A DNA stretch of 64,000 nucleotides from Saccharopolyspora erythraea (GCF_018141105.1 NZ_CP054839.1:7133411-7197410), one strand, 5' to 3'; positions 51,500 through 62,245 are shown, counted from the stretch's first letter. Made by a program: numbers and translations. The notes: generated by a model not told the origin, from the sequence alone.

Positions 51500-52699
51500 T
51501 CACCTCGCCAGATGTTCCAGGACGCGGGCCAGCGCCTGCGCGCCGGCCTCGCAGTCGGCGGACTCCGCGTGTTCCTCCGGGGCGTGGCTGACCCCGGTGG
51601 GATTGCGGACGAACAGCATCGCGGTCGGCACCTCGGCCGCAAGGATCCCGGCGTCGTGGCCCGCCCCGGTCGGCAGCAGCGGCGCGTCCTCCAGCAGTCC
51701 GCTCAGCTCGTCGCGCAGCGCGGGCTGGAAGTGCACCGTGTCGCCATAGGACTCCTCGGTCACCACGACCTCGCAGCCCTCCTCGGCGGCGAACTCCTGC
51801 GCCCGCTCGGCCAGTTCGTCGACCACGGACCGCGTGGCGTCGTCCGTGGGCGACCGGGCGTCCAGCCAGAGGTCCACCGTGGAAGGGATGACGTTGGTGC
51901 CGCCCGGGTTCGGGACGAGCCTGCCGACCGTGGCCCGCGCTCCCTCCACCGCGGCCGCCGCGCGGCGGGCGGCGAGCACCAGCCGCGACGCGGGCAGCAT
52001 CGGGTCGCGGCGGTCGGTGATGAGCGTGGCCCCGGCGTGGTTGCCCTGCCCTGAGAACCGGAACCGCCACCGGCCGTGGGCCAGGATCGACGAGGCGACG
52101 GCGACCGGCCGCTCCAGATCGACCAGCCCCCTGCCCTGCTCCACGTGCAGCTCGACGAACTGCCCGATCCGGCGCAGCGCCTCCTCGTCGCGGCCGACGC
52201 GGTCGGCGCGCATGCCCGCCGACCCCATCGCCTCGGCGAAGCTGACGCCGTCGGGATCGCGCAGGCCGCGGGCCTTGTCGGGGTCGATCGTGCCCGCCAG
52301 GAGCCGGGAGCCCAGGCAGGGCACGCCGAACCGGCCGCCCTCCTCCTCGGCGAACACGACCACCGCCAGCGGGCGGCGCGGGACGAACCCGCGTGCGCGC
52401 AACGAGTCCACCGCCGCGAGGGAACTCACCACGCCGAGCGGTCCGTCGAACGCGCCGCCACCGGGGACCGAGTCGAGATGGCTGCCGGTGACCACCGCGT
52501 CGTCGCCCGGCTCGCCCCACCAAGCCCACAGGTTCGCGTTGCGATCGGTCGTCACCCGCAGGTCCCTCGCCTCGGCCTGCTCCGCGAACCACTCGCGCAG
52601 CTCCATCTCGGCCGGGTCGAAGGCGTGGCGGGAGAAACCGCCGCGCCTGCGGTCGGCCCCCACGCCGTCGATTGCCGACAGCAACTCGCTCGTGGTCAT
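51500..52699 (-). CDS. M20 amidohydrolase (allantoate amidohydrolase / N-carbamoylase family) inside the hut operon
   Basis: 399 residues from ATG 52699 (GAGGAG ahead). M20 di-metal hydrolase: DAVVTGSHLDSVPGGGAFDG (metal His and bridging Asp), FAEEEGGRFGVPCLGSR (catalytic and metal Glu), FVELHVEQGRGL (metal His), the dimer-domain SGQGNHAGATLITDRRDP, GGTNVIPSTVDLWLD and GAGHDAGILAAEVPTAMLF near the C-terminus. This is the allantoate amidohydrolase/hydantoinase-carbamoylase subgroup. Sitting between hutU and hutF, with no classical hutG, it is the natural candidate to deformylate N-formyl-L-glutamate; that role is inference from position. Confidence 0.88.
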   Translation of the reverse strand: MTTSELLSAIDGVGADRRRGGFSRHAFDPAEMELREWFAEQAEARDLRVTTDRNANLWAWWGEPGDDAVVTGSHLDSVPGGGAFDGPLGVVSSLAAVDSLRARGFVPRRPLAVVVFAEEEGGRFGVPCLGSRLLAGTIDPDKARGLRDPDGVSFAEAMGSAGMRADRVGRDEEALRRIGQFVELHVEQGRGLVDLERPVAVASSILAHGRWRFRFSGQGNHAGATLITDRRDPMLPASRLVLAARRAAAAVEGARATVGRLVPNPGGTNVIPSTVDLWLDARSPTDDATRSVVDELAERAQEFAAEEGCEVVVTEESYGDTVHFQPALRDELSGLLEDAPLLPTGAGHDAGILAAEVPTAMLFVRNPTGVSHAPEEHAESADCEAGAQALARVLEHLAR

Positions 52700-52824
52700 T
52701 TGCGCTCCTCGGTCCGCGGAAGACGTGTCGTAATAAAGAGGCGCGAACCCCCGCCGGTGATTCACCCTCGATCGGGTGATCGTGGCTCCGGGCGGGGGCC
52801 ATGGCGATCCGGCCGGACCGGCCA

Positions 52825-52872
52825 CCGGCACCGAACCGGGCTGCCAGCCCGGGCTCCGGCACCGAACCGGGC
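52825..52872. repeat. 17-bp direct repeat in the hutU - M20 gap
   Basis: CCGGCACCGAACCGGGC occurs at 52825-52841 and 52856-52872. Between them TGCCAGCCCGGGCT. It lies in a 192-bp gap within the hut operon; it could form alternative hairpins. Confidence 0.6.
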
Positions 52873-52891
52873 CCAGGCACCGCCCGGGAGG

Positions 52892-54544
<1,653 letters not shown>

Positions 54545-54599
54545 TACTGCTACCTCCTGGGTTCTGCGGGCATCGCCCGTGCGGCGGGTGCCGGGCTCA

Positions 54600-56144
54600 C
54601 TAGTGGGCACCGGCGGTGTACTTGGCGGCCGCCTCGCGCACGGCGCCGGAGCGGACCAGCTCCGCGGTGGCGGCGATCTCGGGAGCGATGTGGCGGTCGG
54701 GCCCGGGCCCGCCGACGCGGGTGCGCAGCAGGTCGCGGACCGCCGCGGTCGCCGGGGCGGGCTCCAGCGGAGCGCGCAGGTCCAGCGCCCGCGCCGCGGT
54801 CAGCAGCTCGACGGCCAGGACCGTGGTGAGACCGTCGACGGCGCGGCGCAGCTTGCGGGCCGCGTGCCAGCCCATCGACACGTGGTCCTCCTGCATCGCG
54901 CTGGTCGGGATCGAGTCGACCGACGCGGGGACGGCCAGCCGCTTGAGCTCGCTGACGACACCGGCCTGGGTGTAGTGGGCGATCATGTGGCCGGAGTCCA
55001 CGCCGGGGTCGTCGGCCAGGAACGCGGGCAACCCGTGCGAACGCGCCACGTCGAGCATCCGGTCGGTGCGGCGCTCGGCCATGCTCGCGACGTCGGTGAG
55101 CGGGATCGCCAGGAAGTCCAGCGCGTGCGCGAGCGGCGCGCCGTGGAAGTTGCCGTTGGACTCCACGCGCCCGTCGTCGAGCACGACCGGGTTGTCGATG
55201 GCCGCGGCGAGCTCGCGCTCCGCGACGGTCTCGGAGTAGCCGACCGCGTCCCGCGCCGCTCCGTGCACCTGCGGTGCGCAGCGCAGCGAGTACGCGTCCT
55301 GGACCCGGTTGCAGTCCGGGCCGCGGTGGCTGGCCACGATCGGCGAGTCCGCCAGCATCGCGGCCATCCGCGCGGCCGACAGGGCCTGACCGGGGTGCGG
55401 GCGCAGCCGCTGCAGGTCGGCGGCGAAGGCCCGGTCGGTGCCGAGCAGGGCCTCCACGCTCATCGCCGCCGTCACGTCGGCGACGTCGAGCAGCGCGGCG
55501 AGGTCGTGCTGGGCGAGCACCAGCATGCCGAGCATGCCGTCGGTGCCGTTGGTCAGCGCCAGCCCTTCCTTCTCGGCCAGCACGACCGGTTCGATCCCGG
55601 CATCGGCCAGCGCCTCGGCGGCCGGCCTGCGTACGCCCCCGGCGTCGGTGACCTCGCCCTCCCCGGTCAGCGCCAGCGCCACCGACGCCAGCGGCGCGAG
55701 GTCTCCGGAGCAGCCGAGCGAGCCGAACTCGTGGACCACCGGCACGATGCCCGCGTTGAGCATCGCGAGCAGGGCCCGCGCGGTCTCCAGGCGGACGCCG
55801 GTGCGCCCGGTGGCCACCGTGCGCAGGCGCAGCAGCATCAGCGCGCGCACCACCTCGGCCTCGACCTCGGGGCCGGCGCCCGCGGCGTGCGATCGCACGA
55901 AGGACTGCTGCAACGCGGCGCGGCGGTCGCCCGGGATGTGGCGGACCGCGAGGGCGCCGAAACCCGTGGAGACCCCGTAGGTCGGGTGCGGGTCCGCCGC
56001 GAGCGCCTCGATGTGCTTGCGGGTCGTCGCGATGCCGTGCTCGGCGAGCGGGGTGAGCTCGACCCGGGCTCGGCCACGGGCGACCTCGACCACCTGCTCG
56101 CGCGTCAGCGAGTCCGGGCCGATCCTGTGCGCGTTGTCGTGCAT
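54600..56144 (-). CDS. hutH: Histidine ammonia-lyase
   Basis: 514 residues from ATG 56144 (a TTG at 56156 is in frame). Converts L-histidine to urocanate and ammonia. [16 protein letters not shown] near residue 60 and [11 protein letters not shown] belong to the substrate pocket. The MIO prosthetic group region reads [13 protein letters not shown], so the cyclising triad is Cys-Ser-Gly in place of the textbook Ala-Ser-Gly; I recall this in other actinobacterial enzymes. [18 protein letters not shown] and [15 protein letters not shown] follow. First gene of the hut operon, divergent from the IclR regulator. Confidence 0.96.
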   Translation of the reverse strand: MHDNAHRIGPDSLTREQVVEVARGRARVELTPLAEHGIATTRKHIEALAADPHPTYGVSTGFGALAVRHIPGDRRAALQQSFVRSHAAGAGPEVEAEVVRALMLLRLRTVATGRTGVRLETARALLAMLNAGIVPVVHEFGSLGCSGDLAPLASVALALTGEGEVTDAGGVRRPAAEALADAGIEPVVLAEKEGLALTNGTDGMLGMLVLAQHDLAALLDVADVTAAMSVEALLGTDRAFAADLQRLRPHPGQALSAARMAAMLADSPIVASHRGPDCNRVQDAYSLRCAPQVHGAARDAVGYSETVAERELAAAIDNPVVLDDGRVESNGNFHGAPLAHALDFLAIPLTDVASMAERRTDRMLDVARSHGLPAFLADDPGVDSGHMIAHYTQAGVVSELKRLAVPASVDSIPTSAMQEDHVSMGWHAARKLRRAVDGLTTVLAVELLTAARALDLRAPLEPAPATAAVRDLLRTRVGGPGPDRHIAPEIAATAELVRSGAVREAAAKYTAGAH

Positions 56145-56197
56145 GAGTCCATACAACCTGGTTAGCGGCGTCGCGGGCGGCTCGATAGAGTGACTCT

Positions 56198-56213
56198 GTC
56201 TGAGATCCCAGAC
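56198..56213. promoter_or_regulatory. Candidate HutR operator in the hutH-regulator gap
   Basis: GTCTGAGATCCCAGAC, an inverted repeat with 14 of 16 positions matching its own reverse complement, in the 83-bp gap between the divergent genes and 15 bp before the regulator start. Assignment to the IclR protein is inference. Confidence 0.55.
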
Positions 56214-56227
56214 GGAGGGAAGCGGGC

Positions 56228-57010
56228 GTGGGCGGCAGCAGCGACGTGCCCGCGCTGCGGCGCGGGCTGGCCATCCTCGGCGTGCTGGCGGGACGGCCGG
56301 GACCGGTGTCGGCCGGGGTCATCGCCCGCGAGCTGGAGCTGCCCAGGTCGACGACCTACCACCTGCTGTCGGAGCTCGTCGCGGCCGGCTTCGTGACGCA
56401 CCTGCCGGAGGAGCGGCGCTACGGGCTCGGCGTGGCCACCTTCGAGCTGGGCTCGGCCTACCTGCGCCACGACCCGCTGGAACGCCTCGCCGGGCCGCTG
56501 CTGCGCAAGCTCGTCGACCAGGTCGGGCGGACCGCGCACCTGGGTGTCCTGCACGGCGGCGAGTCGCTGTACCTGATCAAGGAGCGCCCGTCGCAGCCGC
56601 AGACGCTGGTCACCGACGTGGGGGTGCGGCTGCCCGCGCAGCTCACCGCGTCCGGCCGCGCGATGCTGGCGCACCTGCCCGCGGCGCAGGTCCGGGCGCT
56701 GTTCCCGTCGGCCGCCGGTTTCGTGCTGCGCACCGACCGCGGGCCGCGCAACCTCCCGGAGCTTCGGCGGGTGCTGGCGGCCGAGCGGCGGCTCGGGTGG
56801 GCGGTGGAGGACGGCTACGTCACGGCGGGGTTCGCGTCGGTGGCGTGCCCGGTCTTCGACTACGGCGGCCGGCCGACGGCGTCGATCAGCGTGACCTTCC
56901 GGCACTTCTGCGACGGCGCGGGCGAGTGCGGGCAGACCTGGCCGGAAGTGGCCGAGCAGGTGGGCCGCACCGCACGGGAACTGACGGCCCGCATCGGCGG
57001 CCACGGGTAG
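56228..57010 (+). CDS. IclR-family regulator of the hut genes
   Basis: 260 residues from GTG 56228 (GGAGGGA ahead). HTH about residues 8-65: PALRRGLAILGVLAGRPGPV, SAGVIARELELPRSTTYHLL. Effector domain about 85-255: RTAHLGVLHGGESLYLIKER, VGVRLPAQLTASGRAMLAHL and VACPVFDYGGRPTASISVTF. Divergent from hutH, so very probably the local histidine-pathway regulator; urocanate is the usual inducer in other systems (established for other HutC/HutR proteins, not shown here). Confidence 0.88.
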   Translation: MGGSSDVPALRRGLAILGVLAGRPGPVSAGVIARELELPRSTTYHLLSELVAAGFVTHLPEERRYGLGVATFELGSAYLRHDPLERLAGPLLRKLVDQVGRTAHLGVLHGGESLYLIKERPSQPQTLVTDVGVRLPAQLTASGRAMLAHLPAAQVRALFPSAAGFVLRTDRGPRNLPELRRVLAAERRLGWAVEDGYVTAGFASVACPVFDYGGRPTASISVTFRHFCDGAGECGQTWPEVAEQVGRTARELTARIGGHG

Positions 57011-57115
57011 CGAGGCGCGAGCTGGTCGACTTGCCGGCCATCGACGCCGCCGTCGCGGTCCGCGGCGAGTGGGACGCCGAACGCACCGCCGACTACAGCG
57101 CCTCCTGAAAAGCAG

Positions 57116-57148
57116 CGACGCCCGTGGTCCAGGGGACCACGGGCGTCG
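57116..57148. terminator. Bidirectional terminator
   Basis: CGACGCCCGTGGTCC-AGG-GGACCACGGGCGTCG, a perfect 15-bp stem between the hut regulator and the convergent substrate-binding protein. Confidence 0.9.
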
Positions 57149-57163
57149 TCGTCGACGGCGGCC

Positions 57164-58042
57164 TCAGATGCCGGCCGAGGCGACGAAGGACTTCGCCACG
57201 TCGGCGGGGTTGGCCTTGTCGACCTCCAGCTGCCGGTTGAGGTCGGTCAGCTTCTCGGTGGTCAGGGCCGCCGAGACCTTGTTCAGCACCGCGACCTGCT
57301 CGGGCTTGAGCGTGGACTTGTGCACCAGCGGCACCACGTTCTGCGCCGGGAACATGTTCGCCGGGTCGTCGAGCTTGACCAGGTTGTTCTGCTGGATCTG
57401 CGACGAGGTGGTGAACAGGTTGGCCACCTGCACCTGGTTGCCGGTCAGCGCGCCGACGGTGACGGTGCCCGCCTCCACGCTGCGGATCTCCTTGAACTTG
57501 CAGCCGTAGACCTCGCCGATGCGGGCCTCCCACCGCGACTTCCACTCCGCGGGAGCACCGAGCACGAACTCCCCGCAGCGCGGCCCGAGGTCGGTCATCG
57601 ACCGCACGCCGGTCCCGGCCGTCGCGGCGGTCACCGCCAGCACGTCGGAGTCCTCGGCGGGCGACTGCTCCAGCAGTTCCAGCTCCGGCGGCAGCTTGCC
57701 CTTGAGCTGGTTGTAGACCTCCTGGGACTCGGTGCTGCCAGCCTGCTTGTCCAGGTACGCCAGCAGGTTCCCGGTGTACTCGGGCACGAGCGTCAGCTCG
57801 CCGCCCTTGACCGCGTTGACGTAGAACTCGCGGGCTCCGATGCGAGGCCGCGTCTGCACGTCGGTGCCGGTGGAGCGCAACGCCTCGGCGTAGATCTCCA
57901 TCAGCAGCTCGCTCTCGGCGAAGTCGGCGGAGCCGACGACGACCGTTCCGCCCTGTGCCTTGTTCGCCTCCAGCGGGTCCTGCGACGCGCAGCCGGTGAG
58001 CGCCAATGCCGCCACCGCGGCGAAGGCGAGCAACCGCTTCAT
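57164..58042 (-). CDS. Osmoprotectant ABC transporter substrate-binding lipoprotein
   Basis: 292 residues. Lipoprotein signal with lipobox LTGC (Cys near residue 18). OpuC/ProX-type binding protein: GGTVVVGSADFAESELLMEI, YVNAVKGGELTLVPEYTGNL, LLAYL, and NVVPLVHKSTLKPEQVAVLN. The GSxxFxES and PEYTGxLL motifs mark quaternary-ammonium (glycine betaine, choline, carnitine) binders. Last gene of a four-gene operon; permeases and ATPase lie upstream on the same strand. Exact ligand not known. Confidence 0.92.
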   Translation of the reverse strand: MKRLLAFAAVAALALTGCASQDPLEANKAQGGTVVVGSADFAESELLMEIYAEALRSTGTDVQTRPRIGAREFYVNAVKGGELTLVPEYTGNLLAYLDKQAGSTESQEVYNQLKGKLPPELELLEQSPAEDSDVLAVTAATAGTGVRSMTDLGPRCGEFVLGAPAEWKSRWEARIGEVYGCKFKEIRSVEAGTVTVGALTGNQVQVANLFTTSSQIQQNNLVKLDDPANMFPAQNVVPLVHKSTLKPEQVAVLNKVSAALTTEKLTDLNRQLEVDKANPADVAKSFVASAGI

Positions 58043-58048
58043 GGTCCG

Positions 58049-58723
58049 TTACCTCCTATTTCGGGTGGCCGGCACCAGTCCGCGCGGGATCAGGCGCCTG
58101 GACACTCCGGCCAGCACGAGATCGAGCAGCACGGCCAGCAGGGCGATCATGATCGCCGCCCCGGCCATCTGCGCGTAGTCGCTGATCTTGAGCCCGTCCA
58201 GCAGGATGCGGCCCAGACCGCCGAGCCCGACGTAGGCCGCGACGGCCGCAGTGGCCACCACCTGCAGCATCGCGCTGCGCACCCCGCCGAACAGCAGCGG
58301 CAGCGCGTTTGGCAGCTCCACCTGCCACAGCCGCTGCCACGAGGTCATGCCCATGCCCCTGGCCGCGTCGACGGCGTCGGGCGGGGCGTTGGTGATGCCG
58401 GCGTAGGTGCCGGACACGATCGCCGGGACGGCCAGGATCACCAGCCCCGCCAGCGCCGGCGCCTCACCGAGCCCGAAGCACAGCACCAGCAGGGTCACCA
58501 CGCCCAGCGTCGGCAGGGCGCGCATGGCGTTGCTGGCGCCGACGACGAACACGGCGCCGCGCCCGGTGTGGCCGATGTAGACGCCCAGCGGCACGCCGAC
58601 CAGCGCGGCGACCGCGACCGAGACGACGCAGTAGTAGAGGTGCAGCAACGTCTGCACGAGGATGCCGCCCTGCCCGGTCCAGTTGGCCGGGTTCGTCAGC
58701 CACGCGACGAGTTCGCCGATCAT
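58049..58723 (-). CDS. Osmoprotectant ABC transporter permease (second copy)
   Basis: 224 residues from ATG 58723, overlapping the preceding permease stop (ATGA). BPD-type inner-membrane permease with about five membrane segments. The EAA-like loop is DAARGMGMTSWQRLWQVELP followed by NALPLLFGGVRSAMLQVVAT and VAAYVGLGGLGRILLDGL. Pairs with the other permease to form the OpuCB/OpuCD-like heterodimer. A longer in-frame start exists but lacks support. Confidence 0.92.
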   Translation of the reverse strand: MIGELVAWLTNPANWTGQGGILVQTLLHLYYCVVSVAVAALVGVPLGVYIGHTGRGAVFVVGASNAMRALPTLGVVTLLVLCFGLGEAPALAGLVILAVPAIVSGTYAGITNAPPDAVDAARGMGMTSWQRLWQVELPNALPLLFGGVRSAMLQVVATAAVAAYVGLGGLGRILLDGLKISDYAQMAGAAIMIALLAVLLDLVLAGVSRRLIPRGLVPATRNRR

Positions 58724-59382
58724 GCCCGCTCCGCTCGCGTCCAGGGCGTCAGCACCCGCCACAGCGCCACCAGCAGCAGGTCGACCACCAGCGCCAGCAG
58801 CAGCGTCAGCACGATTCCCACGACGATCTCCACCAGGTAGTCGCGCTGGAACCCGTCGGTGAACAGCCGCCCCAGCCCGCCGATGCCGACGAGCGCGCCG
58901 ACGCTGACCAGGCTGATGTTGCTGACCGAGGCCACCCGCACGGCCGCCGCGAGCACCGGCACCGACAGCGGCAGCTCGACCGACAGGAACAGCCGCCGCG
59001 GCCGGTAGCCGAGCGCGGTCGCCGCGGCGGTGATGTGCGCGGGCACCGACTCCAGCGCGTCAGCCACCGGGCCGAGGAGCAGAGCGGCGGTGTAGATGCT
59101 CAGCGCGATCACGACGTTGAGCGGCGACAGCAGCGGAGTGCCCACGATGCCCGGGATCAGCACGAACAGCGCCAGCGACGGAACCGTGTAGAAGGCGTTC
59201 GCGGTGCCCTGCAGAGGACCGCGCAGCCACCGCACCCGCTGCGCGAGCCGTCCCAGCGGCAGTGCCAGCAGCACGCCGAGGACCAGCGGCACCAGCGAGA
59301 GGTAGATGTGCTCCCCGAGCTGGCCGACCACCAGTTCCCTGTTGCTGGGACTGGCGAAGAAACGGATCAGCTCGTCGATCAT
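58720..59382 (-). CDS. Osmoprotectant ABC transporter permease (first copy)
   Basis: 220 residues from ATG 59382, which overlaps the ATPase stop. Permease of the OpuCB/ProW type: EHIYLSLVPLVLGVLLALPL, LQGTANAFYTVPSLALFVLI, the coupling loop ITAAATALGYRPRRLFLSVE, and ISLVSVGALVGIGGLGRLFT. C-terminal membrane helix VEIVVGIVLTLLLALVVDLL. It works with the second permease and the CBS-ATPase; all four genes overlap or nearly touch, so subunits are made together. Confidence 0.92.
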   Translation of the reverse strand: MIDELIRFFASPSNRELVVGQLGEHIYLSLVPLVLGVLLALPLGRLAQRVRWLRGPLQGTANAFYTVPSLALFVLIPGIVGTPLLSPLNVVIALSIYTAALLLGPVADALESVPAHITAAATALGYRPRRLFLSVELPLSVPVLAAAVRVASVSNISLVSVGALVGIGGLGRLFTDGFQRDYLVEIVVGIVLTLLLALVVDLLLVALWRVLTPWTRAERA

Positions 59383-60464
59383 GCCGTGGCGTCCCGCCTG
59401 CGCTCGATGAGGTCGAGCACGTGCCGGGCGGTGACCACCCCGACGTAGCCGCCGTCGGCGTCGACGACCACGCCGAGCCCGGAGGGCGCCGACAGGGCGG
59501 CGTCGAGCGCGCCGCGCAGGGGCGCGTGCTCGGTGTAGAGGGAGCCGCCCGCGACGAGCCGGTCCTCGGCGAGCGGGCCGGAGACGGTGGTGCCGGGTTC
59601 GAGCCAGCCGCGCGGCCTGCCGTCGGCGTCGAGGGCGAGCTGCCACTCGGCGCTCGGCTGCGCGGTCTCGCCCACCCGGACGGTGTCGACCTGACCGGTG
59701 CGGATGCCGTCGGAGTCCACGAAGGACAGCCGCCGGTAGCCCCGGTCGCGGCCGACGAAGGAGGTCACGAAGTCGTCGGCGGGTTCGGCGAGCAGGTCGT
59801 CGGGCTCGGCGTACTGGGCGAGGTGGCCGCCCTGGCGCAGCACCGCCACCTTCTCTCCCAGTTTGATGGCCTCGTCGATGTCGTGGGTGACGAACAGGAC
59901 CGTCTTGTCCAGCTCGGCCTGCAGCCGAAGCAGCTCGTCCTGGAGCCCCTCGCGCACCACCGGGTCGACCGCGCTGAACGGCTCGTCCATCAGCAGCACC
60001 GGCGGGTCGGCCGCCAGCGCCCTGGCCACCCCTACCCGCTGCTGCTGACCGCCGGAGAGCTGCGCCGGGTAGCGGTAGGCCAGCTCGGAAGGCAGGCCCA
60101 CCAGCTCCAGAAGCTCGCCCGCGCGGCTGCGGGCCTCGCGCCGGCGCTGGCCGAACAGCATCGGGACCGTGGCGATGTTGTCGAGCACGGTGCGGTGCGG
60201 GAACAGTCCGGCCTGCTGGATGACGTAGCCGATGCCGCGGCGCAACCGCGCGGGGTCGGACTCGCGGACGTCGGTGCCGTCGACGAGCACGGTGCCCGAC
60301 GACGGGTCGATCATCCGGTTGACCATCCGCATCAGCGTGGTCTTGCCGCACCCCGAAGGCCCGACGAAGACCGTGATGGTGCCGGTCTCCACGACCAGGC
60401 TGAGTTCGTGGACGGCGACGGTGCCGTTGTCGTACTGCTTGCGCACGGACTGGAACTCGATCAA
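59379..60464 (-). CDS. Osmoprotectant ABC transporter ATP-binding protein with CBS domain
   Basis: 361 residues from TTG 60464, with GAGGGGGG 5 bases ahead. Walker A GPSGCGKTTLMRMVNRMI, signature QLSGGQQQRVGVARALA, Walker B LLMDEPFSAVDPVVRE, switch His in LFVTHDIDEAIKL. This is the ProV/OpuCA family. The C-terminal about 110 residues contain CBS-type sequence (SGLGVVVDADGGYVGVVTAR), the ionic-strength sensor of OpuA-type proteins. First gene of the operon, divergent from the polyamine-synthase-like gene. Confidence 0.94.
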   Translation of the reverse strand: MIEFQSVRKQYDNGTVAVHELSLVVETGTITVFVGPSGCGKTTLMRMVNRMIDPSSGTVLVDGTDVRESDPARLRRGIGYVIQQAGLFPHRTVLDNIATVPMLFGQRRREARSRAGELLELVGLPSELAYRYPAQLSGGQQQRVGVARALAADPPVLLMDEPFSAVDPVVREGLQDELLRLQAELDKTVLFVTHDIDEAIKLGEKVAVLRQGGHLAQYAEPDDLLAEPADDFVTSFVGRDRGYRRLSFVDSDGIRTGQVDTVRVGETAQPSAEWQLALDADGRPRGWLEPGTTVSGPLAEDRLVAGGSLYTEHAPLRGALDAALSAPSGLGVVVDADGGYVGVVTARHVLDLIERRRDATA

Positions 60465-60718
60465 CCGAGCCCCCCTCAGAGCTTGTCCCGACGGATTGCG
60501 CGGGTCCGATAGCGCGTCCGGCGCCGGGCACCGTCCGCGACACCGAGCGTCACGTCCTGGCCGACCCTAACTCGATCAGCCCAACCGTGCGATCGACCGA
60601 GACTCACGTGTGATCTACAAGGCATCTCCTGCCAGCGCGTTCCCGGCAGCCGGAACACCGGCGGAGGCGGCACCGCGCGGCGGCGTGCGCCCCGGCGAAG
60701 CCGTAAGCTGAGCCTCCG

Positions 60719-62245
60719 ATGAACGCTGCCCAACACGACTCGCCGCCCACCGACTCGATGCAGGCGCTGCTGGCCGAGACCGGCATGCACGCGCGCTCGC
60801 TTCGCGAGGTCCTCGCCCTGCTCGCCGCCGCGCCCCGGTCGCTCGACGACCTCATCCGGCTGACCGCCGTCCCCCGCCGCAGCGTCGAGGAGGTCATCTC
60901 CGCCGCAGGCGACGACGTCGAGTCCCGCGAGGGCACCTACCGGCTGCGGCCCGATGCGGCGCGGCGCTACCGCGAGCGCTTCGCGCTCGACGCGCTGGAG
61001 CAGCCCCCGTCGACACCGCCGGGCGCGCTGGAGAAGGTCCGCGAGTTCATCGAGTCGGGTCCCGCTCCGCTCGTCGCGCTCGACCACGTGACCGCTACCG
61101 CCGAGTCGGTGCTGCGCCGTGCCGAGTGGATGCGCGACCACTACGACCTGGACGGCGCCCGGGTGCTTTTCGTCGGCGACCACGACCTGACCTCGCTCGC
61201 GGTGGGTCTGGTGTGCCCGTCGGCGTCGGTGACCGTCGTCGACCTCGACGAGCGGGTGCTCGCCCACATCGACCGGGTCGCGGCCGAGCACGGCTTCGCC
61301 GTGCGCACCCTGCACACCGACCTGCGGTTCGGGCTTCCTCCGCAGCTGGAAGCCGACCTGGTCTTCACCGACCCGCCTTACACGCCCGAAGGCATCGGCC
61401 TGTTCGCCACGCGCGCCGCGGAGTGCCTCGCCGGGCCGCAGAGCCGGGTCCTGATCGCCTACGGCTTCAGCCCGCGCAGCCCCGCTCTCGGGCACAAGGT
61501 GCAGCAGGAGCTGCTGCGGCTGGGCATGGTCTTCGAGGCGATCCTGCCGGACTTCCACCGCTACCACGGCGCGCAGGCCATCGGCAGCGCCAGCGACCTC
61601 TACGTGTGCCAGCCGACCGCGCACACCCGCAAGCTCGCGCTGCGGCAGGCGGTCGGCATCTACACCCACGGCCCGCAGTCGGTGGAGGCGCGGGAGACCT
61701 CGGCGCCGGAGGAGTTCCTGCACGCCATCGGCGAGCGGATCGGCGCCATGGTCAGCACGCTGCGCGACCCGGGATGGACCCGGCCGGTGCAGCTCAAGGT
61801 CAGCGCTCCGGTGTTCGACCTGCGCGCCGACCCCGGTCCGTGGCTGCTGCGGATGCTGATGGCCTGCAACACCGAACGCCTGGGGCTGGTGGTCGACAAC
61901 AACCACCCGGACATCACCAGCGAGGCCGCGCAGGGCGCGCTCACCGAGCTCGTCGCGCCGAAGTACGAGCTGCGCTTCCACCGCAGCACGCCCGACCCCA
62001 AGCACGCGATCGTCGTCGCCGCCGAGGTGGACGAGCCCAGCTCCCGCGGCTACCTGCTGCGCCGCGCGCACGGCAAGGTCGGCAACACCTGGCGCGAGGC
62101 GCTGATCAGCGTCTCCGAAGACCTCACGAAGCGGGAGGCCAGGGAGCTCGTCGCCGAGCGCGCACCGGTGACCGACGACCTGGACCTGCGCCTGATCGAC
62201 CTGCCGCGCCACCGGTTGCGGACCCTGCTGCGCGTCGTGGACTGA
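60719..62245 (+). CDS. Bis-aminopropyl spermidine synthase family protein (BpsA/DUF43-like), enlarged
   Basis: 508 residues from ATG 60719. Winged-helix N-terminus about 20-85 (LREVLALLAAAPRSLDDLIR), then a Rossmann aminopropyltransferase domain about 120-275 with ARVLFVGDHDLTSLAVGL, VTVVDLDERVLAHIDRVA, HTDLRFGLPP and VFTDPPYTPEGIGL. These match BpsA, which makes branched polyamines in thermophiles (about 350 residues, as I recall). The remaining 230 residues (VQLKVSAPVFDLRADPGPWL onward) are an extra C-terminal domain. Product in this mesophile-like genome unknown; a DNA/RNA methyltransferase-like role is the alternative because TDPPY resembles an N-methyltransferase motif. Confidence 0.78.
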   Translation: MNAAQHDSPPTDSMQALLAETGMHARSLREVLALLAAAPRSLDDLIRLTAVPRRSVEEVISAAGDDVESREGTYRLRPDAARRYRERFALDALEQPPSTPPGALEKVREFIESGPAPLVALDHVTATAESVLRRAEWMRDHYDLDGARVLFVGDHDLTSLAVGLVCPSASVTVVDLDERVLAHIDRVAAEHGFAVRTLHTDLRFGLPPQLEADLVFTDPPYTPEGIGLFATRAAECLAGPQSRVLIAYGFSPRSPALGHKVQQELLRLGMVFEAILPDFHRYHGAQAIGSASDLYVCQPTAHTRKLALRQAVGIYTHGPQSVEARETSAPEEFLHAIGERIGAMVSTLRDPGWTRPVQLKVSAPVFDLRADPGPWLLRMLMACNTERLGLVVDNNHPDITSEAAQGALTELVAPKYELRFHRSTPDPKHAIVVAAEVDEPSSRGYLLRRAHGKVGNTWREALISVSEDLTKREARELVAERAPVTDDLDLRLIDLPRHRLRTLLRVVD

